Part shown: in pieces, positions 51,906 to 61,392 of the stretch
How positions within the stretch are numbered: position 1 is the first letter of the stretch
Layout of the letters: each line of letters begins with the position of its first letter
Source: Bin80 sp965261255
GTDB lineage: Bacteria > Bacteroidota > Rhodothermia > Rhodothermales > Bin80
Assembly (NCBI GenBank): GCA_965261255.1
Contig: CBDHCQ010000004.1
Coordinates: forward strand, 2,356,001 to 2,420,000
Direction of reading: 5' to 3'
Length of the DNA: 64,000 bases
Position numbers and translations under genes: made by a program
Notes under the pieces: generated by a model
The model's input: the letters and a program-made list of their open reading frames with translations, nothing else
Databases searched by the model: none
What the model was told of the DNA's origin: nothing

Positions 51906-51953
51906 CTGATGTGCGCGTTACACGATATTCTTCACTCGGTTCCAATGGTGAGC

Positions 51954-53042
51954 TTACGGAGCAATCCGGAACACACGGCCCTCTGTATGAACCTCGGTTC
52001 CAAGCGCAAGGGCTAATGCATTTAGGATTTCTTCTATCTCTGCATCCGGGGCAAAGGTGCCTGTCACGGGTTCATTTGCCAGCGATGGATCTACCTCGAC
52101 ACGAACATTGCGGCTTTCCGAAAGCAATATTGCTGCTCTGCTCAGTGGGGTTTGTCTGAGAAATATAAACCCGGTCCAATTTAACGCATTCTCCAATTCG
52201 ACTTGAGTTGATGGTTCGGGCGGAGCGTCGTCGGTGACCTTAGTCATCTGCCCGGGTTCAAGCATAACGGCTGGCGAACCCTGCGCTTTCGAAGCCACCT
52301 CTACCCGGCCGCTTTCCAGTACTACCTGCGTAGCACCTTGCTGCGCTTGAACACCAAAACGTGTTCCAAGCACATGGATGAACGCCTCGTTTGTCTGCAC
52401 CGTAAACGGATCAGACTGATGCATAATATCAAAGAATGCCTGACCAGTAAACGTTACACTGCGTTCGAAATTCCGCCCACCAAATCGGATTGTCGCCGGA
52501 CCATTCAGGTGAGCGACCGAGCCATCTGGAAGCAGCACTCGCTCATACTCACCAGAAGCGGCAGCAATCGTTTGTAAGGCAGTATCACTGTCACGAAGCA
52601 TCAATACCGCCACAAAACAGACTCCGAGAATAGCGATCACCGCCGCGATCCGCAAGGACCAGGACGGCAGTTTTCGTGCGGGACGATCCACCTGAGCCCA
52701 ACATTCAAGGAAATCCTGTCGATCCTGTTCAATCTGAACTGCGGCCTCAGCAAAACCTGGATGCGACTCAACCACCCTATCCACTACACCCCAGTTGGTC
52801 CTGATTTCCTCAGATTCTTCTTCACTGAGCTCTCCGGCATGCCCGCCGCTGACCAACGAATACAGCACGAATTGGTGCGTATCCGGCAATCTTCCGCGTA
52901 GATGCGCACATATCTGCTGCCAGCCGGCATAAGAGCGCGCCAAATCTGGATCGCTCTCTAACGCCTCCATGAACGCTTGACGCTCCTCTGGTGTCAGACC
53001 ACCCTCGTGAAGAATTGCGTCTATTTTATCGAATTGATCCAT
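51954..53042 (-). CDS. FecR-type anti-sigma factor
   Basis: Inner-membrane anti-sigma factor that links the STN-type receptor to the ECF sigma factor. The cytoplasmic N-terminal part (about 1-125) is Glu/Asp-rich and would bind sigma. One membrane segment (SLRIAAVIAILGVCFVAVLM, about 128-147) precedes the periplasmic FecR domain (RVLLPDGSVAHLNGPATIRF, FERSVTFTGQAFFDIMHQSD, PFTVQTNEAFIHVLGTRFGV) and a C-terminal DUF4974-like, STN-like region (PLSRAAILLSESRNVRVEVD). Length is 362 residues. It sits 50 bp after the sigma gene and 48 bp before the receptor. Confidence 0.92.
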   Translation of the reverse strand: MDQFDKIDAILHEGGLTPEERQAFMEALESDPDLARSYAGWQQICAHLRGRLPDTHQFVLYSLVSGGHAGELSEEESEEIRTNWGVVDRVVESHPGFAEAAVQIEQDRQDFLECWAQVDRPARKLPSWSLRIAAVIAILGVCFVAVLMLRDSDTALQTIAAASGEYERVLLPDGSVAHLNGPATIRFGGRNFERSVTFTGQAFFDIMHQSDPFTVQTNEAFIHVLGTRFGVQAQQGATQVVLESGRVEVASKAQGSPAVMLEPGQMTKVTDDAPPEPSTQVELENALNWTGFIFLRQTPLSRAAILLSESRNVRVEVDPSLANEPVTGTFAPDAEIEEILNALALALGTEVHTEGRVFRIAP

Positions 53043-53092
53043 TCCATAAACACGGGCTGACTATATGACGCAGGCAATGGATAAAAGGTAAC

Positions 53093-53623
53093 CTACTCAT
53101 CTGCAAATACATTTCTCATTTTCTCAAAGGCACGTTTAACCTGCATCTTGACGGCCGTTTCAGTCGTGCCTAGAATTTCGGCTATTTCCTTGTATTTGTA
53201 CCCGTACTCGCGAAGTTCCAGGATACGTCTAGCATGGGGAGTGAGTACAGATAGAACCCGTTCAATATCAAGAGTACTCGCAAATCTGTCACTGGCGGCC
53301 TCAGCCTTTTCCGAGAGAATCTGAGTGTCATATACTTGCTCCTTGGGCGAATGACGCCCGCGATAATAATCATGCAACTCGAACAAGGCCGCTTTCATGG
53401 CGAAAGCCTTGAACCGATCGGGATGCTTCAAGGCAGAGAGACCTGAATGGACTCGTATGAGTGCACATTGCATTAGGTCATCTACTATAGCCTGATTCCC
53501 GACTTTTGCTCGGAAGTACTTCTTGAAGACCTGGCCCAGTCGGCTCAGAAGCACTTCTCTGGCCAGCCCATCGCCGTCCTGTGCACGTCTAACCAGCCTT
53601 GGATCGAATTTACTGTGAGCCAT
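53093..53623 (-). CDS. ECF-type RNA polymerase sigma factor (FecI-like)
   Basis: Alternative sigma factor likely controlled by the adjacent FecR protein. Region 2 is seen in FKKYFRAKVGNQAIVDDLMQ and FKAFAMKAALFELHDYYRGR; region 4 has VLSVLTPHARRILELREYGY and KEIAEILGTTETAVKMQVKR, a clear helix-turn-helix. ATG 53623 is preferred over GTG 53626. Length is 176 residues. The gene opens the sigma-FecR-receptor-lipoprotein operon, so its own product probably activates that operon. Confidence 0.92.
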   Translation of the reverse strand: MAHSKFDPRLVRRAQDGDGLAREVLLSRLGQVFKKYFRAKVGNQAIVDDLMQCALIRVHSGLSALKHPDRFKAFAMKAALFELHDYYRGRHSPKEQVYDTQILSEKAEAASDRFASTLDIERVLSVLTPHARRILELREYGYKYKEIAEILGTTETAVKMQVKRAFEKMRNVFADE

Positions 53624-53655
53624 CACGGACGTACAGGCACGTACATGTTAACAAG

Positions 53656-54162
53656 CTATTGGCCCCGAGTGTACTGCACAGGTTCAAACCTGTTTGCAGC
53701 AATATTTTTCTGAACTTCATCTGGATTAAAGATCCGACCGTTCATGGCCAAATACACACCATCGGGCAATATTTGCGCCGCAGCAAGTGCAAACCCAATA
53801 TTGAACTCTGCATCGGAAGACTTAAACCTGGCCGGCATCAAAGCACCGACTAAAACCACCGTCTTATCTCTGACAGGCTGGATATGTCGGGCGGTCGTGA
53901 CCATGGAGTCAGTGCCGTGCGTGATCAGTATGCACCGCTGCGTAGCCTGGTGTACTTCGTCCCGAATGCAGTTCCTGTCCCGTTCAGTTAGCTCCAGACT
54001 GTCCTTTGCTAGGAGTGTTTTGACAACATAGGGAATGGAAACTCCGACATGCCGAAGGATTTCTGTGATTTGGGGATTTCCTACCTGATAATCACTTTTG
54101 TCGTCGAAGTACACTTTGTCAATTGTACCACCGGTGGTGAGAATAAGGAGTTCGGCCGACAT
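53656..54162 (-). CDS. Single-domain asparaginase-like protein
   Basis: Related to the N-terminal domain of L-asparaginases, which hydrolyse asparagine to aspartate. It has both threonine motifs: ILTTGGTIDKVYF (7-19) and ITHGTDSMVTTARHI, plus KTVVLVGALMPARFKSSDAE. Length is only 168 residues against about 330 for full enzymes, and the C-terminal domain is absent. The stop codon is followed within 33 bp by the sigma gene, with no trace of the missing half. It may be a stable short form or a decayed gene; activity is uncertain because the C-terminal domain normally completes the dimer. Confidence 0.82.
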   Translation of the reverse strand: MSAELLILTTGGTIDKVYFDDKSDYQVGNPQITEILRHVGVSIPYVVKTLLAKDSLELTERDRNCIRDEVHQATQRCILITHGTDSMVTTARHIQPVRDKTVVLVGALMPARFKSSDAEFNIGFALAAAQILPDGVYLAMNGRIFNPDEVQKNIAANRFEPVQYTRGQ

Positions 54163-54621
54163 TATAACGGGCGATGTAAAAAAGCAGGCCTACACCTTTA
54201 ATGGTGAAGAACTCAGTTTTTGAAACTTTAGGGGCCAGACTGAACCCTTCTAGGTGAAAGTTCTGGCATTCGCAAACTCCCGCTGCTATGGAATTCTCAA
54301 TACCGGATTTTAATGGTTTTGATCCGATTACTGATACTTGCGACTGAACTACCGCTGACCTTGAACAATGGCGTTGAAAGGCCACAGGGGCTTACACCTA
54401 ATTGTTTGCCCACGCATCGTCTGGTATTTACGTTGATCCTGCCATGGTGTTGGTGATTTCTACGAGTTCATCGATCTCGCCTGCAACCAATCTTTCGCTC
54501 CTGCCAATTTCCGAAGCGGAGAAAAAAGCACGGGTTATATCGGATTGTCGAACGGACAAAAAACAAAAGCCCCGGGACAAAGCGTCCCGAGGCTTTTGCT
54601 TTTTACGGTTTAACTAGCTAA
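54163..54621. other. Intergenic region with terminator, otherwise nothing identified
   Basis: About 460 bp between the asparaginase-like gene and the large TonB receptor gene, both on the minus strand. Apart from the hairpin at 54565-54597 I see no supported gene. The asparaginase promoter probably lies in the part nearest 54163. Confidence 0.4.
54565..54597. terminator. Rho-independent terminator after the large TonB receptor gene
   Basis: Inverted repeat AAAAGCCCCGGGAC / GTCCCGAGGCTTTT with a 5-nt loop, flanked by A-rich and T-rich runs, 25 bp after the minus-strand receptor stop. The stem is long and GC-rich with one mismatch and may work in both directions. Confidence 0.85.
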
Positions 54622-57498
54622 CTAAAACAGGTCTGCTACCAGGCGAAGAACATAGGCCCGTCCATTGTAGTCCCACGGAGTGCTCTCTGGTCGAATATTA
54701 CCCTGGCTGAGGGTCTCGTCCGAGTGCGCATCCGGGAATGTGTTAAAGAGATTATCGATCCCCAAGGAAACCTGGTAGCCATCAAACAGGCGGTAGCCTA
54801 ATTCGAGATCCGCAATGATTGCTCCATCGTAGTCGTCCAGCAGACTCATGTCGTTGCCGTCAACACAAGAATTACTGTTATTCCGACAGGCAGACCAGCC
54901 ATCATAGTAACTGAGTCGCAGCATACCATGAAGTGCCCCGCGCACATGCCGTCCCATCATCACAAGGCGATGCTCCGGGTTCACCTCCTCAATCTCAATC
55001 TGCCGCCGTGGCGTAAGCAGTGAAAGTGTGAACGGAGTACTAAGCTGCTCTCCCAGAAAATCACTGATCTGGCGAGGCGCGGAGTAAGACACGAGGCGCT
55101 GCGCTGTCCAGTTATATGCAACCGTAGCCTGGGTCGCGTTACCTTCCTCATCCTCTAAATCGTATGCCAGGAGCAGGTCAATCCCGCGTGTACGGGTATC
55201 AAAGTCATTGGAGAAGAATTTTATCTCTCTCAAGTTCTCAACCCCGCCCAGCAGATTCTGCTCATCCATGATGGTCTGCATCGTCGGTGTAATCGGAATA
55301 TTACCCGTCAGCGAAATCCTGTCCATCAACGTGATATCGAAGTAGTCCAGGGTAAGCGTTAGATCCTGCGAAATATCCATGACGGTTCCCAGCGTGAAGC
55401 TGCGTGCGGTCTCCTCGGTGAGTTCCTCTGCCCCCAAAGCAGCGGAAATTGGGTGTGTTGGCGGAAGCTGTCCGGTCTCAACGAGTTGGTCTCCTGTACC
55501 TGCCAAGGCAGTTTGCAGGGCCCACAAGTTTGCCTGACCAGGAGTGGGAGCGCGGAAGCCCGTAGATGCGGTAGCGCGCAAGCGAATGCGGTCAGTGGCC
55601 CTATACAGGGCGGCCAACTTACCCGTCAATGTACTACCAAAATCATTGTAATAGTTTTCGTAACGACCAGCTGCACCCAAGACCCAACGCTCAGACACAT
55701 CAGTCTCTAAATCAACATAAGCGGCGAAGTTGGGACGATCCCATGTACCGGCAAACTTGGGGTTCAAGCCCTGATATCCGTTAGAACCAACACTGAAGCC
55801 TTGTTCGCCGTAATCACCAACCCGGTATGAATCCTCGTCACCTGGGAATGTGCTGAATTCCTCACGGCGCCATTCAACGCCCACGGCGACATTTAGCGGC
55901 GTGGCAAAAGCATCAATGTCCACGGGCATGGACCCGCTTGCAGAAACTGTCATCTCTGTCTGCTCATAGCCCCTGGGATCAAACGACGTGGGGCTATCTG
56001 GACCCATTGAGGCATTGACCGTGTTGTAGATGAAATAGTCTATGTCGCTGTTGCCATACCCGAAGCTGAGATCCCAACGAAAACCATCATCCGCTCCTCC
56101 GCTGATGCCTGCGGTCCCGCTTAAATCGTAAATATTGGCTCCGAAGCGTGGAGTGAAACCACCGGGGAAATCCTGGTTAAACAGGTAGCACTGCCCACTG
56201 TACTGGGATATAAAACTCTGCACAGCGCTGAAATCAGAATCCAGACCGGGCACTACATCGCTGCATACTATATCATCATTTTCGTTCAGGTCAGCTACGG
56301 CCCGAACGGCACTGTCGCCAGAGCCGAAACGAAACACGCTGGATCTCGCACTGCCGGTCCCTGGAGCCCGAAAATAAAAGCCCCCTTCGGATTCCCGCTG
56401 TCCATAACCACCAAACGCATAAATACGCATGTTACTGCCGACATCAATGCCCGCGTTCAGGAATCCGACCATAGAGTTGCTAACATCCGGGCTTCCCCAG
56501 ATCTGTGCAGGTGGGTCATCTCTGCCGAATTCTGGTGTATTTGTTGAGCCACCTGGATAGCCCCTCTCTAGGAGAAGCCCTTCATCACGCCTTAGGCCAC
56601 TCCTGACTGTCGGGTCTGCGTCGCGGAATTCAAAGCTGAGGTTTAAGAAACCATTACTTGTCAATGGAAGTCCCACATTGGCAGCTGCCAGAAAATTAGT
56701 CCCATCTCCCTCACTGTACTGTCCTCCCTGCATCCGTACATGAACTCCGCTGGAGTTCTCGCGCAACTGCATATTAAACACGCCAGCAACCGCATCCGCA
56801 CCGTACTGCGCAGTCGCACCATCCCGAAGCACCTCAACCCGTCCCAGGGCAATGCTCGGGATCATATTCATATCCGCGCCCTGAGAACCCGTGTTGAGTG
56901 AGCTAGCAAGAAGCGCCATTGACGCCGAACGGTGGCGTCGCTTGCCATTGACCAGCACAACAACATTGTCGGGAGAAAGCCCCCGAAGAGTAATTGGCCT
57001 GACCAGCGTAGCCTCATCATCTATTCCGTAGCGCTGCACATTATAAGAGGGTACCTGAGTACGAAGTATGTCATCAATATCCGAACTTGCATTTGCAGCC
57101 AAGTCGCGTGGCCCAAATACATCAACCGGTACGGCGGAATCCTTAACAAGTCTGGGCAAACGCCGTGATCCAACGACGACAACTTCCTCTAGTCCCAGGA
57201 TACTTACAAATAGGCGTACATCCAACTCACTCATTCCATCCGTAACAAGATGTTCCTGAGTGCTATATCCCACAAATCGGAATACCAACGTATTCCCGAC
57301 CTCTGGAACCGAAATCGAATATTCGCCATCCGCATTGGTGGTCGTGCCGATAAGCGTACCCTTTACGTTTATCTGCACACCAGGAAAGGGTTGCTCTGTC
57401 TCAGTATCCATCACTGTACCCTGCACTTGGACCTGTGCTACGGCCACCTGCAGGGAAAAAAAGGTTAGAGCACAAAAAATCGTAAAAATGTGTTTCAT
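54622..57498 (-). CDS. Large TonB-dependent receptor
   Basis: Outer-membrane TonB-dependent transporter. Signal peptide KHIFTIFCALTFFSLQVAVA, then a CarboxypepD_reg domain (QGTVMDTETEQPFPGVQINV to FVGYSTQEHL), then a plug: SRRLPRLVKDSAVPVDVFGP, DIDDILRTQVPSYNVQRYGI, LRGLSPDNVVVLVNGKRRHR and VEVLRDGATAQYGADAVAGV. The barrel contains FNMQLRENSS and ends YNGRAYVLRLVADLF. ATG 57498 is used rather than the longer frame to 57561. Length is 958 residues. It is monocistronic by position, with a strong terminator after it. No SusD partner is adjacent; the plug resembles siderophore or cobalamin-type receptors more than SusC. Confidence 0.88.
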   Translation of the reverse strand: MKHIFTIFCALTFFSLQVAVAQVQVQGTVMDTETEQPFPGVQINVKGTLIGTTTNADGEYSISVPEVGNTLVFRFVGYSTQEHLVTDGMSELDVRLFVSILGLEEVVVVGSRRLPRLVKDSAVPVDVFGPRDLAANASSDIDDILRTQVPSYNVQRYGIDDEATLVRPITLRGLSPDNVVVLVNGKRRHRSASMALLASSLNTGSQGADMNMIPSIALGRVEVLRDGATAQYGADAVAGVFNMQLRENSSGVHVRMQGGQYSEGDGTNFLAAANVGLPLTSNGFLNLSFEFRDADPTVRSGLRRDEGLLLERGYPGGSTNTPEFGRDDPPAQIWGSPDVSNSMVGFLNAGIDVGSNMRIYAFGGYGQRESEGGFYFRAPGTGSARSSVFRFGSGDSAVRAVADLNENDDIVCSDVVPGLDSDFSAVQSFISQYSGQCYLFNQDFPGGFTPRFGANIYDLSGTAGISGGADDGFRWDLSFGYGNSDIDYFIYNTVNASMGPDSPTSFDPRGYEQTEMTVSASGSMPVDIDAFATPLNVAVGVEWRREEFSTFPGDEDSYRVGDYGEQGFSVGSNGYQGLNPKFAGTWDRPNFAAYVDLETDVSERWVLGAAGRYENYYNDFGSTLTGKLAALYRATDRIRLRATASTGFRAPTPGQANLWALQTALAGTGDQLVETGQLPPTHPISAALGAEELTEETARSFTLGTVMDISQDLTLTLDYFDITLMDRISLTGNIPITPTMQTIMDEQNLLGGVENLREIKFFSNDFDTRTRGIDLLLAYDLEDEEGNATQATVAYNWTAQRLVSYSAPRQISDFLGEQLSTPFTLSLLTPRRQIEIEEVNPEHRLVMMGRHVRGALHGMLRLSYYDGWSACRNNSNSCVDGNDMSLLDDYDGAIIADLELGYRLFDGYQVSLGIDNLFNTFPDAHSDETLSQGNIRPESTPWDYNGRAYVLRLVADLF

Positions 57499-57797
57499 CT
57501 GAAGTGCTAGTCTGATTCTAGGGAAACCACGGGGGCAATTTACCGAACAGTAAATTAACATTCAAGCCCATTTGACATTGCAATAAGAAGATCAGATGTT
57601 TTTGCAACTCAGTTCTCATTGCCCGACGTCATACAGGATCAACTGAATTTTGTTTCTAAATGAGCACCAGAACAACCGCCCGACGCTGTACTTCATCAAA
57701 TAAGATTTGGGTCGATCACCATTAGATAAGGCCACAATGCCAATGCCAGAAAGTTACAAAACCGTGCGAACTTCTACTGATATGACTACTCGGCGGA

Positions 57798-58451
57798 CTA
57801 CTGAAGTAACGCGGCGCCTGCAGTAAAATAATCGTCCTCTAGATCAATATGGTGAACAAGAATTTTCGCCCGAGTCATTCTGACGATAATCCGTGATGCT
57901 CTCCCCGGATGAATTTTCGCATATTTGGCAAACCCGTAAACAGTTACTCTGCCCTTCTGCTCAAGCTGTTTCAACAACAGTCGCTCCTTTGCTCCAAGCT
58001 TAATCAGCACGTTTTCGGAATCGGGTAAACTGCACATCAATTTACGTGCTTCTCGACTGGCCTCAATACACATATCTTCAAATCTGACAAAGACGCACCT
58101 GTCCTGATTGCAAGGATTTTGAACATAATGGGGACGCATTGGACTCGTGGGGGTCTTTACCATTACTACTGTCCGAGTTCGACTTACCCTCACACGCTCA
58201 AGCTCGACAGCGACTTCTGGAAAACAGTACTGTTTAAGCGCACTGTCAAGGGCGTAAATCTCTTCTTCTGGATCCTTAACCCCTGTAATCCTTCCGTCAT
58301 CAGCAATGCCTATAAGCAGGTAACCCCCACACGTGTTTGCCAAAGCAGTTACCTCGCGTACCACTCGCTCAGGCTCCGGCAGACGATGTTTGAATTCAAG
58401 GCGCAAGCCTTCGCCTTGCGCCACTAATTGCCTCAAGTCGCCCCTACTCAT
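57798..58451 (-). CDS. AlbA_2/Schlafen-like domain protein
   Basis: Predicted nucleic-acid-binding protein or transcription regulator. The N-terminal AlbA_2 (Schlafen AAA_4-like) domain shows EGLRLEFKHRLPEPERVVRE, ALANTCGGYLLIGIADDGRI and TGVKDPEEEI. After about residue 130 the chain ends in a helical region with possible winged-helix character (KERLLLKQLEQKGRVTVYGF). ATG 58451 is chosen; the frame continues to 58502. Length is 217 residues. Members of this family occur both as housekeeping regulators and near defence islands; nothing nearby decides between these. Confidence 0.75.
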   Translation of the reverse strand: MSRGDLRQLVAQGEGLRLEFKHRLPEPERVVREVTALANTCGGYLLIGIADDGRITGVKDPEEEIYALDSALKQYCFPEVAVELERVRVSRTRTVVMVKTPTSPMRPHYVQNPCNQDRCVFVRFEDMCIEASREARKLMCSLPDSENVLIKLGAKERLLLKQLEQKGRVTVYGFAKYAKIHPGRASRIIVRMTRAKILVHHIDLEDDYFTAGAALLQ

Positions 58452-58607
58452 GGTACTTGTTAATCCTTGGGTGTGCTTTCTGTGCGCATCAGCCCGGGAC
58501 AAACCCTTTGCCTGTGTTTTCGAGGAATATCCACATCAAACAGGCACCGCCAGTTTAACTCTGGAGCCTACAACATCACATTCGCTCGCGCTTGCTCTAC
58601 CCAATAC

Positions 58608-59627
58608 CTATACCAACAGAAACTCTTCCTGTTTTGCTGAACGTGTCATCAGCTCCCGCACTGCATCTGCCGGCTGTTTACCCCCAAAAAGAATGGCGTA
58701 AACAGCCTCGGTGATCGGCATTTCTATACCGAGACGCCTGGCCATGTGGAATACCGCTTTCGTTGTTCGTACTCCTTCCGCAACCATACTCGTTGATGTC
58801 GTGATCTCATCAAGTGTTGCTCCACGTCCAATTGCTTCTCCCAAACGGCGGTTACGGCTGTGCCTGCTCGTGCAGGTCACGACAAGGTCCCCTAATCCGG
58901 TCAGTCCTGTGAATGTCTGTGGTCTGGCCCCAAGCTCACTGCCCAGCCGTTGGATCTCGACAATCCCTCGGGTAATCAGTGCAGCCCTAGCGTTATCCCC
59001 GTAACCCACGCCGTCACTAATGCCGGAGGCAATGGCCATAATATTCTTTACGCTTCCGCCAATCTCTACGCCCCGCACATCGTCATTAACATAAATCCGG
59101 AGGCGCTCAGTCATGAAGATTGCGCGCACGGCTTCGGCCTTATCCAGGTTAGTTGCCGCAGCAACCAGGGCCGTCGGTTGTCCTGCCGCGACCTCTTCGG
59201 CATGACTGGGACCGTACAGCGCAACGAGATCGCTCCTGGGGACTGGTGGCGTGAGCACATCCGCAAGTACAGCGGTCGTGGTCAGTTCGGTCTTGTTCTC
59301 AATCCCTTTGGCAACCGAAATCACCGTTTTTCCTTTGTCACAATACTCTTGTAATTCTTTAGCTAACGTACGCACAGCGTGCGACGGTGTCGCTATCACC
59401 CAAAGATCGGACTCCCGCGCAGCTACCTCCAGGTTGTCGGTGATAGTCACCGAGTCGGGGATGACAGCTTCGGAAAGATACCTGGGATTGCGACGCTCCC
59501 GAACTATGGTCTTTGCTACATCTGACCGCCGTGCCCAGAGTGCAACCGAATGCCCACGCCCAGCCAGACTGATCGAAAGTGCAGTACCCCAGCTGCCCGC
59601 GCCAAAAACTGATATCCTGGACGACAT
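58608..59627 (-). CDS. gpsA: Glycerol-3-phosphate dehydrogenase [NAD(P)+]
   Basis: Reduces dihydroxyacetone phosphate to sn-glycerol 3-phosphate for phospholipid synthesis. NAD site SVFGAGSWGTALSISLAGRG (residues 6-25), catalytic lysine in GGSVKNIMAIASGISDGVGY, and the late GLTGLGDLVVTCTSRHSRNR and MPITEAVYAILF match GpsA. ATG 59627 lies 16 bp after the plsY stop codon, whereas the longer frame would overlap plsY. Length is 339 residues. PlsY uses the product, so the pair forms one pathway unit. Confidence 0.96.
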   Translation of the reverse strand: MSSRISVFGAGSWGTALSISLAGRGHSVALWARRSDVAKTIVRERRNPRYLSEAVIPDSVTITDNLEVAARESDLWVIATPSHAVRTLAKELQEYCDKGKTVISVAKGIENKTELTTTAVLADVLTPPVPRSDLVALYGPSHAEEVAAGQPTALVAAATNLDKAEAVRAIFMTERLRIYVNDDVRGVEIGGSVKNIMAIASGISDGVGYGDNARAALITRGIVEIQRLGSELGARPQTFTGLTGLGDLVVTCTSRHSRNRRLGEAIGRGATLDEITTSTSMVAEGVRTTKAVFHMARRLGIEMPITEAVYAILFGGKQPADAVRELMTRSAKQEEFLLV

Positions 59628-59643
59628 GTGTCTCAGCGATGTG

Positions 59644-60327
59644 CTAAAGCTCACCACGTCCACGCATACCGTGCGCCAAACGAAATTTCTGGACCTTGTT
59701 TTCTGTGCCGGCTATTAATCGTTGAATATTGCTGCGGTGCGCATAAAGAATGGCTAGCGCAAATATGCTCCCAAAAAGCAATAGACTCCGATCCAGCGCT
59801 TCAATATCAAAAACAAACATCCGTATCGCAATCGTGGCCGGAAACATTATAGCTGCGACGATACTGGCAAGTGAAACATACCTGGAACTGAACAACACCA
59901 ATGCAAAAACCCCGATAACGATCCACATGGTCTTAGGCGTGAGGGCAAATAGAACTCCCGCTGCAGTATTAACGCCCTTTCCCCCTCGAAAACGAGCCCA
60001 GACCGGCAACATGTGCCCCACTATAGCTGCAATTCCAGCCAATAGGCGCACCACCGACTCTACCTGCCAAAAGGCGAATCCTGATGGCAATTCGTCAATA
60101 CGAATCGAGGCAATAACCCCTGCCGCCAATAAGCCCTTACCTAGGTCCACAATGGTTGATAACACGCCAGCTTTCCATCCCAGCACCCGGAAAACATTGG
60201 TCGCTCCCGCATTAAGACTCCCGTGTTTACGTACATCAACACCATACAATAACTGTCCCATCCACACACTACCGGGAATTGATCCAGCCAGGTAGCTCAA
60301 AAGCAGTATTACAGCAATAGAAGCCAT
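59644..60327 (-). CDS. plsY: Glycerol-3-phosphate acyltransferase PlsY
   Basis: Inner-membrane acyltransferase that transfers acyl groups from acyl phosphate to glycerol 3-phosphate. The three PlsY motifs are visible: AGSIPGSVWMGQLLYGVDVR near the start, GSLNAGATNVFRVLGWK, and FRGGKGVNTAAGVLFAL. Several hydrophobic helices alternate with these loops, and a basic tail ends the chain (KVQKFRLAHGMRGRGEL). Length is 227 residues. It precedes gpsA by 16 bp and follows purM by 66 bp on the same strand. Confidence 0.95.
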   Translation of the reverse strand: MASIAVILLLSYLAGSIPGSVWMGQLLYGVDVRKHGSLNAGATNVFRVLGWKAGVLSTIVDLGKGLLAAGVIASIRIDELPSGFAFWQVESVVRLLAGIAAIVGHMLPVWARFRGGKGVNTAAGVLFALTPKTMWIVIGVFALVLFSSRYVSLASIVAAIMFPATIAIRMFVFDIEALDRSLLLFGSIFALAILYAHRSNIQRLIAGTENKVQKFRLAHGMRGRGEL

Positions 60328-60393
60328 GGAGCAAATGTCTGATAGTGATGAATATCGCCGCCGTAACTATAACCCAGCGGAGCGGTTTCTAGA

Positions 60394-61392
60394 CTAGTAT
60401 ACCGAACCAATAGCAATGGCACTTTCATTGTGCATTGCAGCAATCCGAAATATATCCTGTTCTGCCGAGGGAGGTGCGACAACCACCAGCCCAATACCTA
60501 GGTTAAAAGTTGCTCGCATATCCTCTTCCGGCACTACGCCATGTTCCTGGATAAGATTGAAAATCGGTGGACGATCCCATTTATCATAGTTCACCTGCAT
60601 GCGAAGTCCTTCGGGAATTACACGCTGCGTATTACCTTCAATCCCCCCTCCGGTAACATGAGCAAAGGCATGCACGTGTTCTTTGAGGTCGCGAATCAGC
60701 GGTAGATAGCACTTGTGTACGCGCAGCAATGCCTCTTCAATCGTGTCGCCCCCTAGTTGTTCAAACTTCTGTCCAGGAAGGAACCCCGATAGGCTGCCCA
60801 ATAAAACCCTGCGAGCGAGCGAATAACCATTTGTATGCAGCCCCGTAGAGGCAATCCCCCAGAGTACATCCCCCTTTTGTACACTACTTCCATCAATGAT
60901 CCCCTTCCGATCAACAACCCCGATAATAGTGCCCGCCAGATCGTAATCCCCGTGGATATAAAGATCCGGCATTTCGGCAGTTTCTCCACCAATCAGCGCG
61001 ATTCCCGCATTCTTGCACGCCCGTACCAGACCCGCCATTATCGCCTCTATGACATCAAATGTCAATTTGCCTGTTGCAAAATAGTCGAGAAAAAACAAGG
61101 GTTCAGCCCCACACACCGCAATATCGTTAATACAGTGGTTAACCAGATCTTCGCCAACTGTATCGTGGACCCCGGCAACCATGGCCACTTTGACCTTGGT
61201 GCCTACACCATCTATGGATGATACCAGCGTGGGCTGCTCCCATTGCGAGTGATCAAGCTGGTAAAATGCACCGAATGCCCCAACGTCCCTGACTACACCA
61301 GGAGTGAACGTAGATTGGATCAGCGGCTTCAAGCGAGCAAACGCTTTATCAGCTGCATTAATATCAACACCTGCATCTTTATAAGTTGTCAT
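60394..61392 (-). CDS. purM: Phosphoribosylformylglycinamidine cyclo-ligase
   Basis: Forms AIR from FGAM and ATP in purine synthesis. Motifs are YKDAGVDINAADKAF, SIDGVGTKVKVAMVAGVHDT, VNHCINDIAVCGAEPLFFLD, ALIGGETAEMPDLYIHGDYD, GLHTNGYSLARR and HVTGGGIEGNTQRVIPEGL. Length is 332 residues, typical. Its ATG overlaps the stop of the preceding squalene/phytoene-synthase-like gene by 4 nt (ATGA). Confidence 0.95.
   Translation of the reverse strand: MTTYKDAGVDINAADKAFARLKPLIQSTFTPGVVRDVGAFGAFYQLDHSQWEQPTLVSSIDGVGTKVKVAMVAGVHDTVGEDLVNHCINDIAVCGAEPLFFLDYFATGKLTFDVIEAIMAGLVRACKNAGIALIGGETAEMPDLYIHGDYDLAGTIIGVVDRKGIIDGSSVQKGDVLWGIASTGLHTNGYSLARRVLLGSLSGFLPGQKFEQLGGDTIEEALLRVHKCYLPLIRDLKEHVHAFAHVTGGGIEGNTQRVIPEGLRMQVNYDKWDRPPIFNLIQEHGVVPEEDMRATFNLGIGLVVVAPPSAEQDIFRIAAMHNESAIAIGSVY

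Noticed and set aside
54119..54385. 88-residue minus-strand frame upstream of the asparaginase-like gene
   Set aside because: It overlaps the asparaginase start in another frame, has no domain and no RBS.
59750..60295. 181-residue plus-strand frame opposite plsY
   Set aside because: It mirrors the hydrophobic codons of plsY, which itself has all family motifs.
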